This document shows positions 1 to 6,536 of a stretch of DNA of 46,282 bases, piece after piece (position 1 is the first letter of the stretch; every line of letters begins with the position of its first letter). This DNA comes from GWE2-51-13 sp041736705 (GTDB taxonomy: Bacteria; Bacillota_I; Bacilli_A; Erysipelotrichales; Erysipelotrichaceae), in contig JBGSTC010000003.1 of the NCBI GenBank assembly GCA_041736705.1, forward strand, positions 1-46,282, given 5' to 3'. The notes under the pieces are model-generated. The model did not search any database. It was not told where the DNA came from and worked only from the letters and a program-made list of their open reading frames with translations. The position numbers and the translations under genes were made by a program.

Positions 1-117
1 GCGATTGATGATTTTATCCTGTTCTACAATACTGATCGTCCACAGCGCAAACTAAAAGGTATGACCCCTCTAGAGTTTCGAGAGTCATACCTTCGGGATA
101 CTCTTCTTTTTAGATGA
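1..117 (+). CDS. IS3-family transposase (OrfB), C-terminal fragment cut by the window edge
   Basis: The frame is open from base 1 to a TGA at 115-117 and gives 38 residues. It contains the typical end of an IS3-family integrase-core transposase: FYNTDRPQRKLKG, then MTPLEFRESYL. This corresponds to the conserved Y-N-x-x-R-P-x-x-x-L-x-G-x-x-P-x-x-[FY]-R stretch that follows the last catalytic Glu of the DDE domain. The catalytic residues themselves lie upstream, outside the window. The enzyme would catalyse cut-and-paste or circle-forming transposition of the element. Whether the full gene is intact cannot be seen. Confidence 0.85.
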   Translation, partial: AIDDFILFYNTDRPQRKLKGMTPLEFRESYLRDTLLFR

Positions 118-141
118 GTAAACTTTACCTGGGGCTATTCA
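1..141 (+). mobile_element. Right end of an IS3-family insertion sequence
   Basis: The first 117 bases encode the C-terminus of an IS3-type transposase. The following bases (118-141) contain an AACTTT stretch followed by TGGGG and end in CA, which resembles the terminal inverted repeat of IS150/IS3-group elements. The left end lies outside the window, so neither the partner repeat nor a target-site duplication can be checked. The element ends only about 7 bases from the stop codon of the convergent DUF438 gene. The exact right boundary is inferred. Confidence 0.6.
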
Positions 142-147
142 AATCGC

Positions 148-1317
148 CTATTTTTCGTTTTTCCAGGACAAGATCCGACGTTCACCTTCAAGCGCCCGGA
201 TTTCGCTCACATTCTGACTGATTTCCAAAGTACCCAGGTAGTTTCCATCTTCATTGCGTAAAGCGAAATATTGGATCAACACGAACTTAGGACCCATCTG
301 GATCCAGAAGGTCGCGCTGTCCTGGGTTTTGTTTTTAAAGGACTCGATAATATCCAAGACCACATGGACGCTCTGGGGAGGATGGCAATTGCGAACGTCG
401 CGGCCGATGATGGCCGGGGAGCGCGGGAAGATCCGGTCTTTTCCTTTGTTGAAGAAGCGTACTTTGTCTTGATCGTCGACGAAGGTCACATCGACGGGTA
501 GGACGGAGAATAATGACAGCAGCTGTTCGCTGCTCATCGAGCCGGTGGAGGTAGTGAAACTTCCGTCGGGTATGGCTGCTTTGGCGTGGCTTGCCGGTTT
601 TTTCGGGGTATCGATGTAGGGGAATCCGTATTCGAAACTCTCCTCAAGCAAGGCGTCCAGTTCGTTGACGGAAAGGATTTCACTTGCGATGGGGAAGAGG
701 ATGCGTTCTTCCTTTTCGATGTTTCCATACAGTTGGAAGTAAAGAATCCCGATCTGCGTCTCGATTTCTTTGGGATCCATGTCCGTTTTCGCGAAACTAC
801 GGATGCAGGTCTTGAGTTGGCGACGTATGTCGTCGTGCAGCGCCCACATGATCTTCAATCCGACGAATCGTTCGTTTTTCAGCTCGAGCGCAGGAAACAA
901 CAAGTTCTCTTTCTTAAGATAATGGGCGTTGAAGGCGTTGAGATCGCCCAGGAAATCGAGGTAGACGAGTTTATCCCCTACGTAATCCCGTTTCAACAGG
1001 GTTGGGCGAAGCGTGTCCAAGCGCTTCGCCAAGGCTTTGTTTTCTTCCAGTAAAGTCCACAAGAACGATCCCTGAACCGGTAGTGTCCAGGTGTGGTTTT
1101 TTAGGGCGGTGGAAAAGACATGGACGAATTTATCCAAGGTCTCCAAGACATCCTTCACTTCCTCGCCTACGACCAAGCGACGGTTCATGAGTTCCATCGT
1201 TTCCATCGGAGTGATCGACGTGATGTCTGCTTTGAATTCTTGGTACAGTGGAAATCCGCTTTCCGTCTTGCTTCGCCGGATGTATTCTTCCAAGCGTTGG
1301 ATGCGTTGTTTATCCAT
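148..1317 (-). CDS. DUF438 / hemerythrin / PAS domain protein
   Basis: The 389-residue protein has three parts. Residues about 15-75 are a DUF438-type helical region. Residues about 80-225 are a hemerythrin HHE-like bundle with H132, E137, H161 and E201/E204 as candidate di-iron ligands. Residues about 265-380 are a PAS-like domain with the family stretch CHPPQSVHVV (311-320). Proteins of this architecture are common in anaerobes and are thought to sense oxygen, nitric oxide or redox state; no reaction is established. There is no signal peptide or membrane segment, so it should be cytosolic. Its start overlaps the end of the SDR gene by 8 bases, so it is the last gene of the HAD-SDR-DUF438 transcript. 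The IS3 element abuts its 3' end. Domain assignment is firm; function is open. Confidence 0.85.
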   Translation of the reverse strand: MDKQRIQRLEEYIRRSKTESGFPLYQEFKADITSITPMETMELMNRRLVVGEEVKDVLETLDKFVHVFSTALKNHTWTLPVQGSFLWTLLEENKALAKRLDTLRPTLLKRDYVGDKLVYLDFLGDLNAFNAHYLKKENLLFPALELKNERFVGLKIMWALHDDIRRQLKTCIRSFAKTDMDPKEIETQIGILYFQLYGNIEKEERILFPIASEILSVNELDALLEESFEYGFPYIDTPKKPASHAKAAIPDGSFTTSTGSMSSEQLLSLFSVLPVDVTFVDDQDKVRFFNKGKDRIFPRSPAIIGRDVRNCHPPQSVHVVLDIIESFKNKTQDSATFWIQMGPKFVLIQYFALRNEDGNYLGTLEISQNVSEIRALEGERRILSWKNEK

Positions 1318-2053
1318 GGTTCTCCTTTGTGGTGAAAGTCCACCCTTCGTCTTGATGGTAGATCATGCGTTTACTCATGCCGCCGTCGATCGTGATCGTT
1401 TCACCGGTGATGAAACCGGCGTCTTCGCTTGCGAGAAACAATACGGCTTTGGCGACATCATCAGGTGTGCCGACCCGTCCGACCGGGTGTTGCTGAAGAT
1501 CGGAATCGCTAAGAGTACTTGGTTGGGTCTGGATCCACCCCGGGGCGATCGCATTGACACGGACTCTGGGTCCAAGGGACAGTGCCGCCGCATGGGTGAG
1601 TGAACTGAGTGCGCCTTTCGCCATCGCATACCCTTCGCTGTCGGCTTGGGATTGAAAGGCGCGGGTCGAGAGAAGATTGATGATGGAGGAAGGATTGTTC
1701 ATGGATCCGCTCAGTTGAAGGATCAAATCATAGGGTGCGATCGCACCGAGTTCGATTGCCTTACGGACGGCTTCGGTCGGTATGTGGCTGCGCAGACCGG
1801 AAGTGAACACCATCGCGTTGTTAACTAGGACATCGACTTTTCGCTTCGATTTCAGGATTTCATCCACGAAGAATTTCCGGTCTTCACTCACTGTCAGATC
1901 CCCTTGGATCCATTTCAGATTCTCTGCGGACTGGCCGTGCTGAAGATCCATCATATACACGATCGCCCCTTCGTTTAAAAACGCGTCGACGATCGCTTTC
2001 CCGATGCCTTGGGCACCGCCTGTAACCACGACGATCTTGTCGCTGAAGCGCAT
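1310..2053 (-). CDS. SDR-family NAD(P)-dependent oxidoreductase
   Basis: This 247-residue protein is a classical short-chain dehydrogenase/reductase. It has the nucleotide-binding TGGAQGIG motif (residues 11-18), NNA at 78-80, and Tyr142-x-x-x-Lys146 (YAMAK) with Ser129 as catalytic residues. The PGW stretch and a C-terminal VDGGMS-type motif (IDGGMS) follow. The substrate cannot be read from the sequence. The gene starts one base after the HAD gene stops and overlaps the DUF438 gene by 8 bases, so the three are translated from one message. It differs from the FabG in this window (20773-21501) and is not part of fatty acid synthesis by context. The ribosome binding site is a weak AAGG. Confidence 0.88.
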   Translation of the reverse strand: MRFSDKIVVVTGGAQGIGKAIVDAFLNEGAIVYMMDLQHGQSAENLKWIQGDLTVSEDRKFFVDEILKSKRKVDVLVNNAMVFTSGLRSHIPTEAVRKAIELGAIAPYDLILQLSGSMNNPSSIINLLSTRAFQSQADSEGYAMAKGALSSLTHAAALSLGPRVRVNAIAPGWIQTQPSTLSDSDLQQHPVGRVGTPDDVAKAVLFLASEDAGFITGETITIDGGMSKRMIYHQDEGWTFTTKENHG

Positions 2054-2054
2054 A

Positions 2055-2783
2055 TCAGTCGCCTTCCGTCAAATCCGGCAGGCTTTCCACAAAACGCAGG
2101 AAATCGGCGTAGGTTCCGATGTGGTCCGCCACCACTTCCTTGTTCTTGCGGTTGACCATGTGGTTGGTGATCAGATAGGTCGAAATGCCCAGCTGTTTCG
2201 CCACCATGTCTTCTTCCACGTCGTTGCCGACCATCAGTACTTCCTGTCCGTCTTTCTTCAAGACGTCAAGCAGTTCCTGAAAGAACATGGGCTGGGGTTT
2301 ACAGTAGTGGTTATCCTCGAAAGATGTCACATAGGAGAAATCGTTGCGGTCGAGCCCCGTCCATTCGATGCGTTTTTCAATCGCAAGACGAGGGAACATG
2401 GGGTTGGTCGCGACCACCAGGTCATAGCCCTTCTTTTTCAAGAGGGCGACGGATTCATGGACTTCGACGCTTTCGATCACGGCTTCACGGACGTTATCGA
2501 ATCCGGTCTTGTAGAATTCGATGAACCGCTCCTGCATTTCACCCAGATTCCCGTTGACCACCCCGCCCAGGGCTTCCATGAAGGCGGTCTCGTTGGTGAC
2601 ATGGCGCGTATCCGCGACCATCGCTTTGGTGGCGCTCCAGATCAGTTGGATGAATTCTTGGGGGCTGTACATGTCGGTGAAACGGGCGGATAGGTTCCCG
2701 AAATAGAGTTCTTCGAACTTCTTGTTGTCGATGGGGAGCAAGGTCCCGTCCAAATCAAAGAAAAAGGTCGTCAATGGTTTCAT
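2055..2783 (-). CDS. HAD-family hydrolase (phosphatase-like)
   Basis: The 242-residue protein shows all haloacid-dehalogenase motifs. FFFDLDGTLLP carries the nucleophile D10 and acid/base D12. VVATNP (about 123-128) is motif II. The Lys of YCKPQP (K162) is motif III. MVGNDVEED (from about 184) is motif IV, the Mg-binding acidic loop. The insert between motifs I and II is a helical type-I cap. Such enzymes usually hydrolyse small phosphorylated metabolites; the substrate is unknown. It is the first gene of the HAD-SDR-DUF438 transcript. The ATG is preceded by GAGGT at good spacing, and a promoter can be seen at 2803-2832. Confidence 0.87.
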   Translation of the reverse strand: MKPLTTFFFDLDGTLLPIDNKKFEELYFGNLSARFTDMYSPQEFIQLIWSATKAMVADTRHVTNETAFMEALGGVVNGNLGEMQERFIEFYKTGFDNVREAVIESVEVHESVALLKKKGYDLVVATNPMFPRLAIEKRIEWTGLDRNDFSYVTSFEDNHYCKPQPMFFQELLDVLKKDGQEVLMVGNDVEEDMVAKQLGISTYLITNHMVNRKNKEVVADHIGTYADFLRFVESLPDLTEGD

Positions 2784-2802
2784 ACACTTACCTCACGTAG
2801 GT

Positions 2803-2832
2803 ATTGTAGGGTTTGACGACCCGTGATGTCAA
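2803..2832 (-). promoter_or_regulatory. Sigma-A-type promoter for the HAD-SDR-DUF438 operon
   Basis: On the minus strand a perfect TTGACA (2832-2827) is followed after 18 bases by TACAAT (2808-2803), about 20 bases upstream of the HAD start codon. It makes the three-gene operon independent of the upstream moaD/AOR transcript. Confidence 0.6.
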
Positions 2833-2845
2833 ATGAAACGGAAGA

Positions 2846-3067
2846 TCAACCGCCGCCGACCGGTGGAAAGAGGGCGATGACATCGCCGTCTTTGACGCTG
2901 TCCTGGGGTTTACTGTGCATCCCGTTGATCAGCAGGATGGCGACATCGCTTGCGGGGATGCTGAGTTCGTGCAGGATACTGTCGGCGTTCTTGAAGTTCT
3001 CAGGCTCGAAAAACAGGATCTTCCCGCGGTTATCTCGTAATGTCGCGAATAATCGGATTTCTATCAT
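2846..3067 (-). CDS. MoaD/ThiS-family sulfur carrier protein
   Basis: This 73-residue ubiquitin-fold protein begins MIEIRLFATLRD and ends in FPPVGGG. The C-terminal Gly-Gly is the tail that is adenylylated and converted to a thiocarboxylate to donate sulfur to the pterin dithiolene during molybdenum or tungsten cofactor synthesis. It lies directly downstream of the tungsten AOR gene, so a role in that enzyme's cofactor supply is likely. No MoaE, MoeB or other cofactor gene is in the window. The start has a strong AAGGAGG site. A terminator hairpin separates it from the AOR gene, so its expression may depend on read-through. Confidence 0.85.
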   Translation of the reverse strand: MIEIRLFATLRDNRGKILFFEPENFKNADSILHELSIPASDVAILLINGMHSKPQDSVKDGDVIALFPPVGGG

Positions 3068-3077
3068 AGGTCCTCCT

Positions 3078-3105
3078 TAAAAAACCGGGAGGATTTCTCC
3101 TCCCG
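3078..3105 (-). terminator. Intrinsic terminator/attenuator between AOR and moaD
   Basis: On the minus strand the stem CGGGAGGA and TCCTCCCG (3105-3086) with a GAAA loop is followed by GG and a run of six T. It begins a few bases after the AOR stop and ends just before the moaD ribosome binding site, so it should reduce but perhaps not abolish moaD transcription. Confidence 0.75.
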
Positions 3106-3111
3106 CTTTGA

Positions 3112-4911
3112 TTATAGCAGATCCAGTCTCTTCAGTGTTGCTTCGGTCGGGAAGGCATCGACCCATCCGCGGACTTCATAGTATTGCGGCAAGATGATGT
3201 TCAACTTGCTGACTTCGCCTTTGGACGGACCACTGGGAATCGGTTCTTCCAGAATGCGTTTCGGTAAGGTATCGTCCCCGGCGACCATGCCGGCTTCCTT
3301 GTTGAACAGACGTTCGATGTTGTAAATGCGTTCTCCAACCTTCAATACGCCTTCAACGTCATAGTTCGTTCCCGTCGCCGCGTTGAGTAGCGCCGCATAA
3401 TCCGGTGCGCCAAGGGCGAAAGACGTAAACAGACACATACCGCTGGAGTCGATGACGGCGGTCAAATCTTGGAAAATCTTGGTCCAGGTGGCTTTCCCTT
3501 CGGTCGCCAAACGATTCAGAGGTTCGGGCAAGCCGAGGACTTCGGGCGAAATCATGTAGCCGCGTACGTGGCAACCGCCGCGATTGCTGGTGGCATAGGT
3601 GATTCCGATGCCTTGGATACCGCGCGCGTCATACGCCGGCATTTCTTGTTTCTTGACGCTCATCGAGAATTCAGGCACGCCGTAATGATCGCAGAGACGG
3701 TAGGAACCGCTCGCCATCAAACGACCCAACTTGTTGTCGCCATAGCCCATATGTTTCGTCCATTCGACGATCGCTTTCGCATTTCCCCAAACCAAGGGAA
3801 CGCCATCGCAATCTTCTTCTTTGAGATAACCCTTTTGATAGAGTTCCATGGCGGCCGCGATGGTCGTCGGGGTACCGATGGCATCCAGACCCAATTCGTT
3901 GCACCAATAGTTCGCTTCGTTGATGGCTTCGAGATCTTCGACGCCGCAGTTTGCGCCATAAGCCCAGATCGGTTCATATTCCGGACCGCCGACCGTCTTG
4001 CCGTTCATGGTGATGACACGTCCGCATCCGATCGGACAACGGTGGCAATAGCCCTGTTTCACGAGATATTTTTCTTTCAAGGTTTCACCGCTGGTCTTAT
4101 CCGCATCGGCGAAATAGGATTCCTGCCAGTTACGGGTCGGGAACGAACCGATGTTGTTGACGATGTTGACCAATACCGCGGTCCCATACGTCGGCAACCC
4201 TTGTCCGGTGACGCCGTTTTCACGGATCTTACGCAGCGATTCGGTGACGACTTCACGGAGTTTTTCTTTATCGAACGGTTCGATGACGGTACGCGCGGAG
4301 GCACAGACGATGGCTTTCAGCATCTTGCTTCCCATGACGGCTCCGACACCGCTGCGTCCCGCGGCACGGTCGGCTTCGTTCATGATGCAAGCCAGTTCGA
4401 ACATTTGTTCGCCGGCCGGTCCGATGTTTAAGACGGAAGCGTCTTTCCCGTGTTTTTCTTTCAAGATTTCTTCGACGACCGTGGATTCTTTGCCCCAGAG
4501 GTCTCCCGCCGGCAACAATTCGACTTTATCATCACGAATGCTTAGGTAAACCGGTACATCCGCTTTCCCTTCGACGATCACCGCGTCATAGCCCGCGTAT
4601 TTCAAACGTGCGCCCCAGACGCCGCCTGAATTGGAACTTGCGATCATCCCGGTCAGAGGGGATTTCGTGACGACCATGTATCTTCCGCCGGTCGGTACGT
4701 TGCATCCCGTCAAGGGACCGTTGATGAAAACCAGCTTGTTGGCGGGTGAAAGCGCGTCGACTTTCGCAACGCCTTCGTCATACAGGATCTTCGTCCCTAA
4801 GCCACGTCCTCCGATGAACTTCTTGGCCAAGGCTTCGTCGAGGATTTCGGTTTTGATGGATTTCTCCGTCAAGTTGACGCGTAACATCTTCAGATTGTAG
4901 GATGTTGTCAT
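3112..4911 (-). CDS. aor: Tungsten-type aldehyde:ferredoxin oxidoreductase
   Basis: The 599-residue protein is an AOR-family enzyme that oxidises aldehydes to carboxylates with ferredoxin as acceptor, or the reverse with strong reductant. The tungsto-bispterin-binding N-terminal domain has the GGRGLG motif (34-39) and the [4Fe-4S] ligands C289, C292, C296 and C493, spaced as in characterised archaeal AOR. The longer reading frame starting at 5043 is rejected: the ATG at 4911 has an ideal AAAGGAGG site, and the upstream frame runs through a riboswitch and terminator. The gene sits between moaD and the radical-SAM maturase. The cofactor-riboswitch leader and a cre-like site at the promoter suggest control by tungsten/molybdenum cofactor and by carbon source. 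Substrate is inferred only: the neighbouring branched-chain 2-oxoacid operon would supply acyl groups and reduced ferredoxin. Confidence 0.93.
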   Translation of the reverse strand: MTTSYNLKMLRVNLTEKSIKTEILDEALAKKFIGGRGLGTKILYDEGVAKVDALSPANKLVFINGPLTGCNVPTGGRYMVVTKSPLTGMIASSNSGGVWGARLKYAGYDAVIVEGKADVPVYLSIRDDKVELLPAGDLWGKESTVVEEILKEKHGKDASVLNIGPAGEQMFELACIMNEADRAAGRSGVGAVMGSKMLKAIVCASARTVIEPFDKEKLREVVTESLRKIRENGVTGQGLPTYGTAVLVNIVNNIGSFPTRNWQESYFADADKTSGETLKEKYLVKQGYCHRCPIGCGRVITMNGKTVGGPEYEPIWAYGANCGVEDLEAINEANYWCNELGLDAIGTPTTIAAAMELYQKGYLKEEDCDGVPLVWGNAKAIVEWTKHMGYGDNKLGRLMASGSYRLCDHYGVPEFSMSVKKQEMPAYDARGIQGIGITYATSNRGGCHVRGYMISPEVLGLPEPLNRLATEGKATWTKIFQDLTAVIDSSGMCLFTSFALGAPDYAALLNAATGTNYDVEGVLKVGERIYNIERLFNKEAGMVAGDDTLPKRILEEPIPSGPSKGEVSKLNIILPQYYEVRGWVDAFPTEATLKRLDLL

Positions 4912-4940
4912 ACGTTCCTCCTTTAAGAACTTTTCAAACA

Positions 4941-4963
4941 AAAAACAAGGGTCGCGACCCTTG
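4941..4963 (-). terminator. Terminator hairpin in the AOR leader (riboswitch expression platform)
   Basis: The palindrome ACAAGGGTCGCGACCCTTGT (4963-4944) is followed on the minus strand by a T-rich tract. It sits about 30 bases before the AOR start codon and after the aptamer-like region, so it should stop transcription before the gene unless an alternative fold prevents it. Confidence 0.8.
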
Positions 4964-4977
4964 TGATGAACATTCTT

Positions 4978-5080
4978 GGGCCGCACAAAAATCATGCAGT
5001 CCCTTTCCAAGCGGGAGGCCGTTCCGTTTCCAGAACAACCCATCGGTCGGTTTCCGTTTGAGGAAATGCGACTCGGAACT
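4978..5080 (-). promoter_or_regulatory. Molybdenum/tungsten cofactor (Moco/Tuco) riboswitch aptamer
   Basis: The AOR leader has the sequence and pairing pattern of the Moco RNA family. GTTCCG (5079-5074) can pair with CGGAAC (5026-5021). Inside it TTTCC (5066-5062) pairs with GGAAA (5055-5051), and GTCG pairs with CGAC (5049-5046). The second half contains GGCCTCCCGC (5020-5011), then TTGGAAAGGGACTGCATG (5010-4993), closely resembling the conserved GCCTCCCG...TGGAAAGG...CATG core I recall from the E. coli moaA Moco RNA. GGCC (5020-5017) can close with GGCC (4982-4979). A terminator follows at 4963-4941. Identification rests on recalled motif and hand-folded pairing; no covariance search was possible. 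Confidence 0.75.
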
Positions 5081-5091
5081 TATCTACTTCT

Positions 5092-5119
5092 ATTATAAGC
5101 GCTTTCAGGCGCTTGTGAA
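5092..5119 (-). promoter_or_regulatory. Promoter of the AOR transcript
   Basis: TTCACA (5119-5114) and a perfect TATAAT (5097-5092) are separated by 16 bases on the minus strand. Transcription would start near 5085 and make a leader of about 175 bases containing the riboswitch. Confidence 0.65.
5094..5107 (-). promoter_or_regulatory. cre-like CcpA site over the AOR promoter
   Basis: TGAAAGCGCTTATA (5107-5094, minus strand) matches the cre consensus TGWAANCGNTNWCA at 13 of 14 positions and overlaps the spacer and -10 element. Binding of CcpA there would repress transcription when preferred sugars are present. CcpA itself is not in the window. Confidence 0.5.
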
Positions 5120-5147
5120 TAGGCGAATTCCTATTTTATTCACTTTT

Positions 5148-5330
5148 TTATCCGCCGCATCCGCCTTCGATCAAGTGGATCAGGATGACATCGTAGCCTA
5201 AACTGGCGGCGATGTCGCACGCCCGCTTCCCCTCTTCGTTGCGCGCGTTGCGATCCGCGCCTTCTTCCAACAATTTCTTCACGGATTCCAAATCTTTACG
5301 AAGTACCGCTTCGATCAAGGGCGTGTTCAT
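5148..5330 (-). CDS. Small ankyrin-repeat protein with Gly-Gly tail
   Basis: The 60-residue protein starts MNTPLIEAVLRKDLESVKKLLEEGAD, which is one clear ankyrin repeat (helix-turn-helix, then GADRNARNEEGKRACDIAASLGY as the start of a second). It ends in EGGCGG. Its ATG overlaps the TGA of the radical-SAM gene as ATGA, so it is translationally coupled to it; a start 14 codons upstream has no such arrangement. Ankyrin repeats mediate protein contacts. Coupling to the maturase and position next to AOR suggest an adaptor in enzyme assembly, which is inference. The Gly-Gly-Cys-Gly-Gly tail is unusual for an ankyrin fragment. The protein is about half the size of a minimal stable ankyrin domain. 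Confidence 0.75.
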   Translation of the reverse strand: MNTPLIEAVLRKDLESVKKLLEEGADRNARNEEGKRACDIAASLGYDVILIHLIEGGCGG

Positions 5331-6379
5331 ATGCACTCCACGAACCCGCGTGTCCAAAGACAATCGGCACAAGACGGGTTTTGTCCTTTACAATCGCATT
5401 GCGAATCGTTGACATAGTCGCAGGAATCCACCATGTCGCAATCGGGGCAGGATGGAAAACGGTTGGCCAGGTTCTGTAACCGTAAGTCGCGGTATGCACG
5501 GGTATTCCAAATTTCAAGCATCGTGTTTTGATTGACGTTGCCATAGTGATAGGGATACACCTGCTTCCTGCGTCCGAAGACATATTCGACGGAGGGATGG
5601 GCGAATCGATAACAGGAAGAGACATTCCCGTCCGAATTGATCGTCATCGTCCCGTCTTCGATGAAGACGCATTTGCGTTCTGTCTTGAGTTCGATGTTGG
5701 GGAATTTGACCTGGAGTTGGTTGCTTAAACATAGGTTCAACCATTCGTTGCGTTTTTGCTTCATACGCTGGTTGTCGTGCAAGGCATAGACGATCTTGTC
5801 CGCATCTTCCGCATTTTGGGGCAACAGATTGGACAGGACGAGTTTCATGAATCCGTGTTGATGCAAGATCGGGATCAATTCGGAAACATCGTCGATGTTG
5901 TATTCGCTCAACACCAGCTGGGCGATGAGGAAAGGACGATGCAAACCCAGTTCGGTACGACGCCGGATGAGTTTGGAGACGTTCTTGAATAGTCGGGTGA
6001 GGTCGAAATTGCGGATGACTTCAAAGGTTCCGGGTAATCCGTCCACGGATATGATGACGCGCTCGAAGTTTCGCGCCAAGGTATCGATCGTTTCATCGCT
6101 CCAGAAAAAAGCGTTGGTCGTGATGCTGAGGATCACATCGGGCAGGTCCTTGACGATCTGATTGAAGCGGGTATGGGTCGTCGGTTCACCGATGCCACCA
6201 AGAACGATCTCTTCCAGATCAGGATTGGCATGCAAATCACGCAAACACCGATCCAGGGTTTCCGGACTCATTTCATGCAATTCCCCGCCCCAGTTCTGAC
6301 GAAAACAACTGATACAGTTCAGATTGCATCGTTGTGTCAGTTCCAGATAGACTTTGCGTAAATGTAGTTTATCAAGCAC
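5327..6379 (-). CDS. Radical SAM/SPASM protein, probable tungsten-oxidoreductase maturase
   Basis: The 350-residue protein has the radical SAM cluster motif C18-x3-C22-x2-C25 (RCNLNCISC), the GGIGEP motif for SAM binding (about 61-66), and a Cys-rich SPASM region in the last 90 residues (CPDCDMVDSC, then SQCDCKG, CADC and VEC). SPASM proteins carry auxiliary [4Fe-4S] clusters and often modify peptides. A subfamily co-occurs with AOR-family tungsten enzymes and is named tungsten cofactor oxidoreductase maturase; the adjacent AOR and MoaD genes support that name here. Translation starts at a GTG with GAGGT seven bases upstream. The gene is coupled to the ankyrin gene by a 4-base overlap and has its own promoter (6402-6430). 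Confidence 0.85.
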   Translation of the reverse strand: MLDKLHLRKVYLELTQRCNLNCISCFRQNWGGELHEMSPETLDRCLRDLHANPDLEEIVLGGIGEPTTHTRFNQIVKDLPDVILSITTNAFFWSDETIDTLARNFERVIISVDGLPGTFEVIRNFDLTRLFKNVSKLIRRRTELGLHRPFLIAQLVLSEYNIDDVSELIPILHQHGFMKLVLSNLLPQNAEDADKIVYALHDNQRMKQKRNEWLNLCLSNQLQVKFPNIELKTERKCVFIEDGTMTINSDGNVSSCYRFAHPSVEYVFGRRKQVYPYHYGNVNQNTMLEIWNTRAYRDLRLQNLANRFPSCPDCDMVDSCDYVNDSQCDCKGQNPSCADCLWTRGFVECI

Positions 6380-6388
6380 GGTTCTTAC

Positions 6389-6402
6389 CTCAAGCGCTTA
6401 CA
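6389..6402 (-). promoter_or_regulatory. Partial cre-like site at the radical SAM gene
   Basis: TGTAAGCGCTTGAG (6402-6389) keeps the TGTAAGCGCTT core of the CcpA cre consensus but deviates in the last three positions. It lies immediately downstream of the -10 element, a repressing position, and mirrors the better site at the AOR promoter. Confidence 0.3.
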
Positions 6403-6430
6403 TTGTATCATAATTCAAGTTTGTTCACAA
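6402..6430 (-). promoter_or_regulatory. Promoter of the radical SAM-ankyrin transcript
   Basis: TTGTGA (6430-6425) and TACAAT (6407-6402) are separated by 17 bases on the minus strand. The short leader ends at the GTG start of the radical SAM gene. Confidence 0.55.
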
Positions 6431-6475
6431 AAACGGATTGTTTCAGACTTGGACATCTTTGATTTGTTTCTTTCG

Positions 6476-6504
6476 TTGATTCGACTGCCTAAAAATGTTA
6501 CAAT
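6476..6504 (+). promoter_or_regulatory. Promoter of the ArsB/NhaD permease gene
   Basis: TTGATT (6476-6481) and TACAAT (6499-6504) lie 17 bases apart on the plus strand, 33 bases before the permease start. It is divergent from the radical SAM promoter. Confidence 0.55.
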
Positions 6505-6536
6505 TGCACGGAAATCAAATGATATGAGAGGATTCC

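Noticed and set aside
586..1053. Long plus-strand frames opposite the DUF438, fatty acid and other minus-strand genes
   Set aside because: They mirror real genes, lack start signals and show no family pattern. They result from the codon bias of the true strand.
4912..5043. N-terminal extension of the AOR protein by 44 residues
   Set aside because: It runs through the riboswitch and terminator. The ATG at 4911 has an ideal ribosome binding site, and AOR proteins start at the equivalent position.
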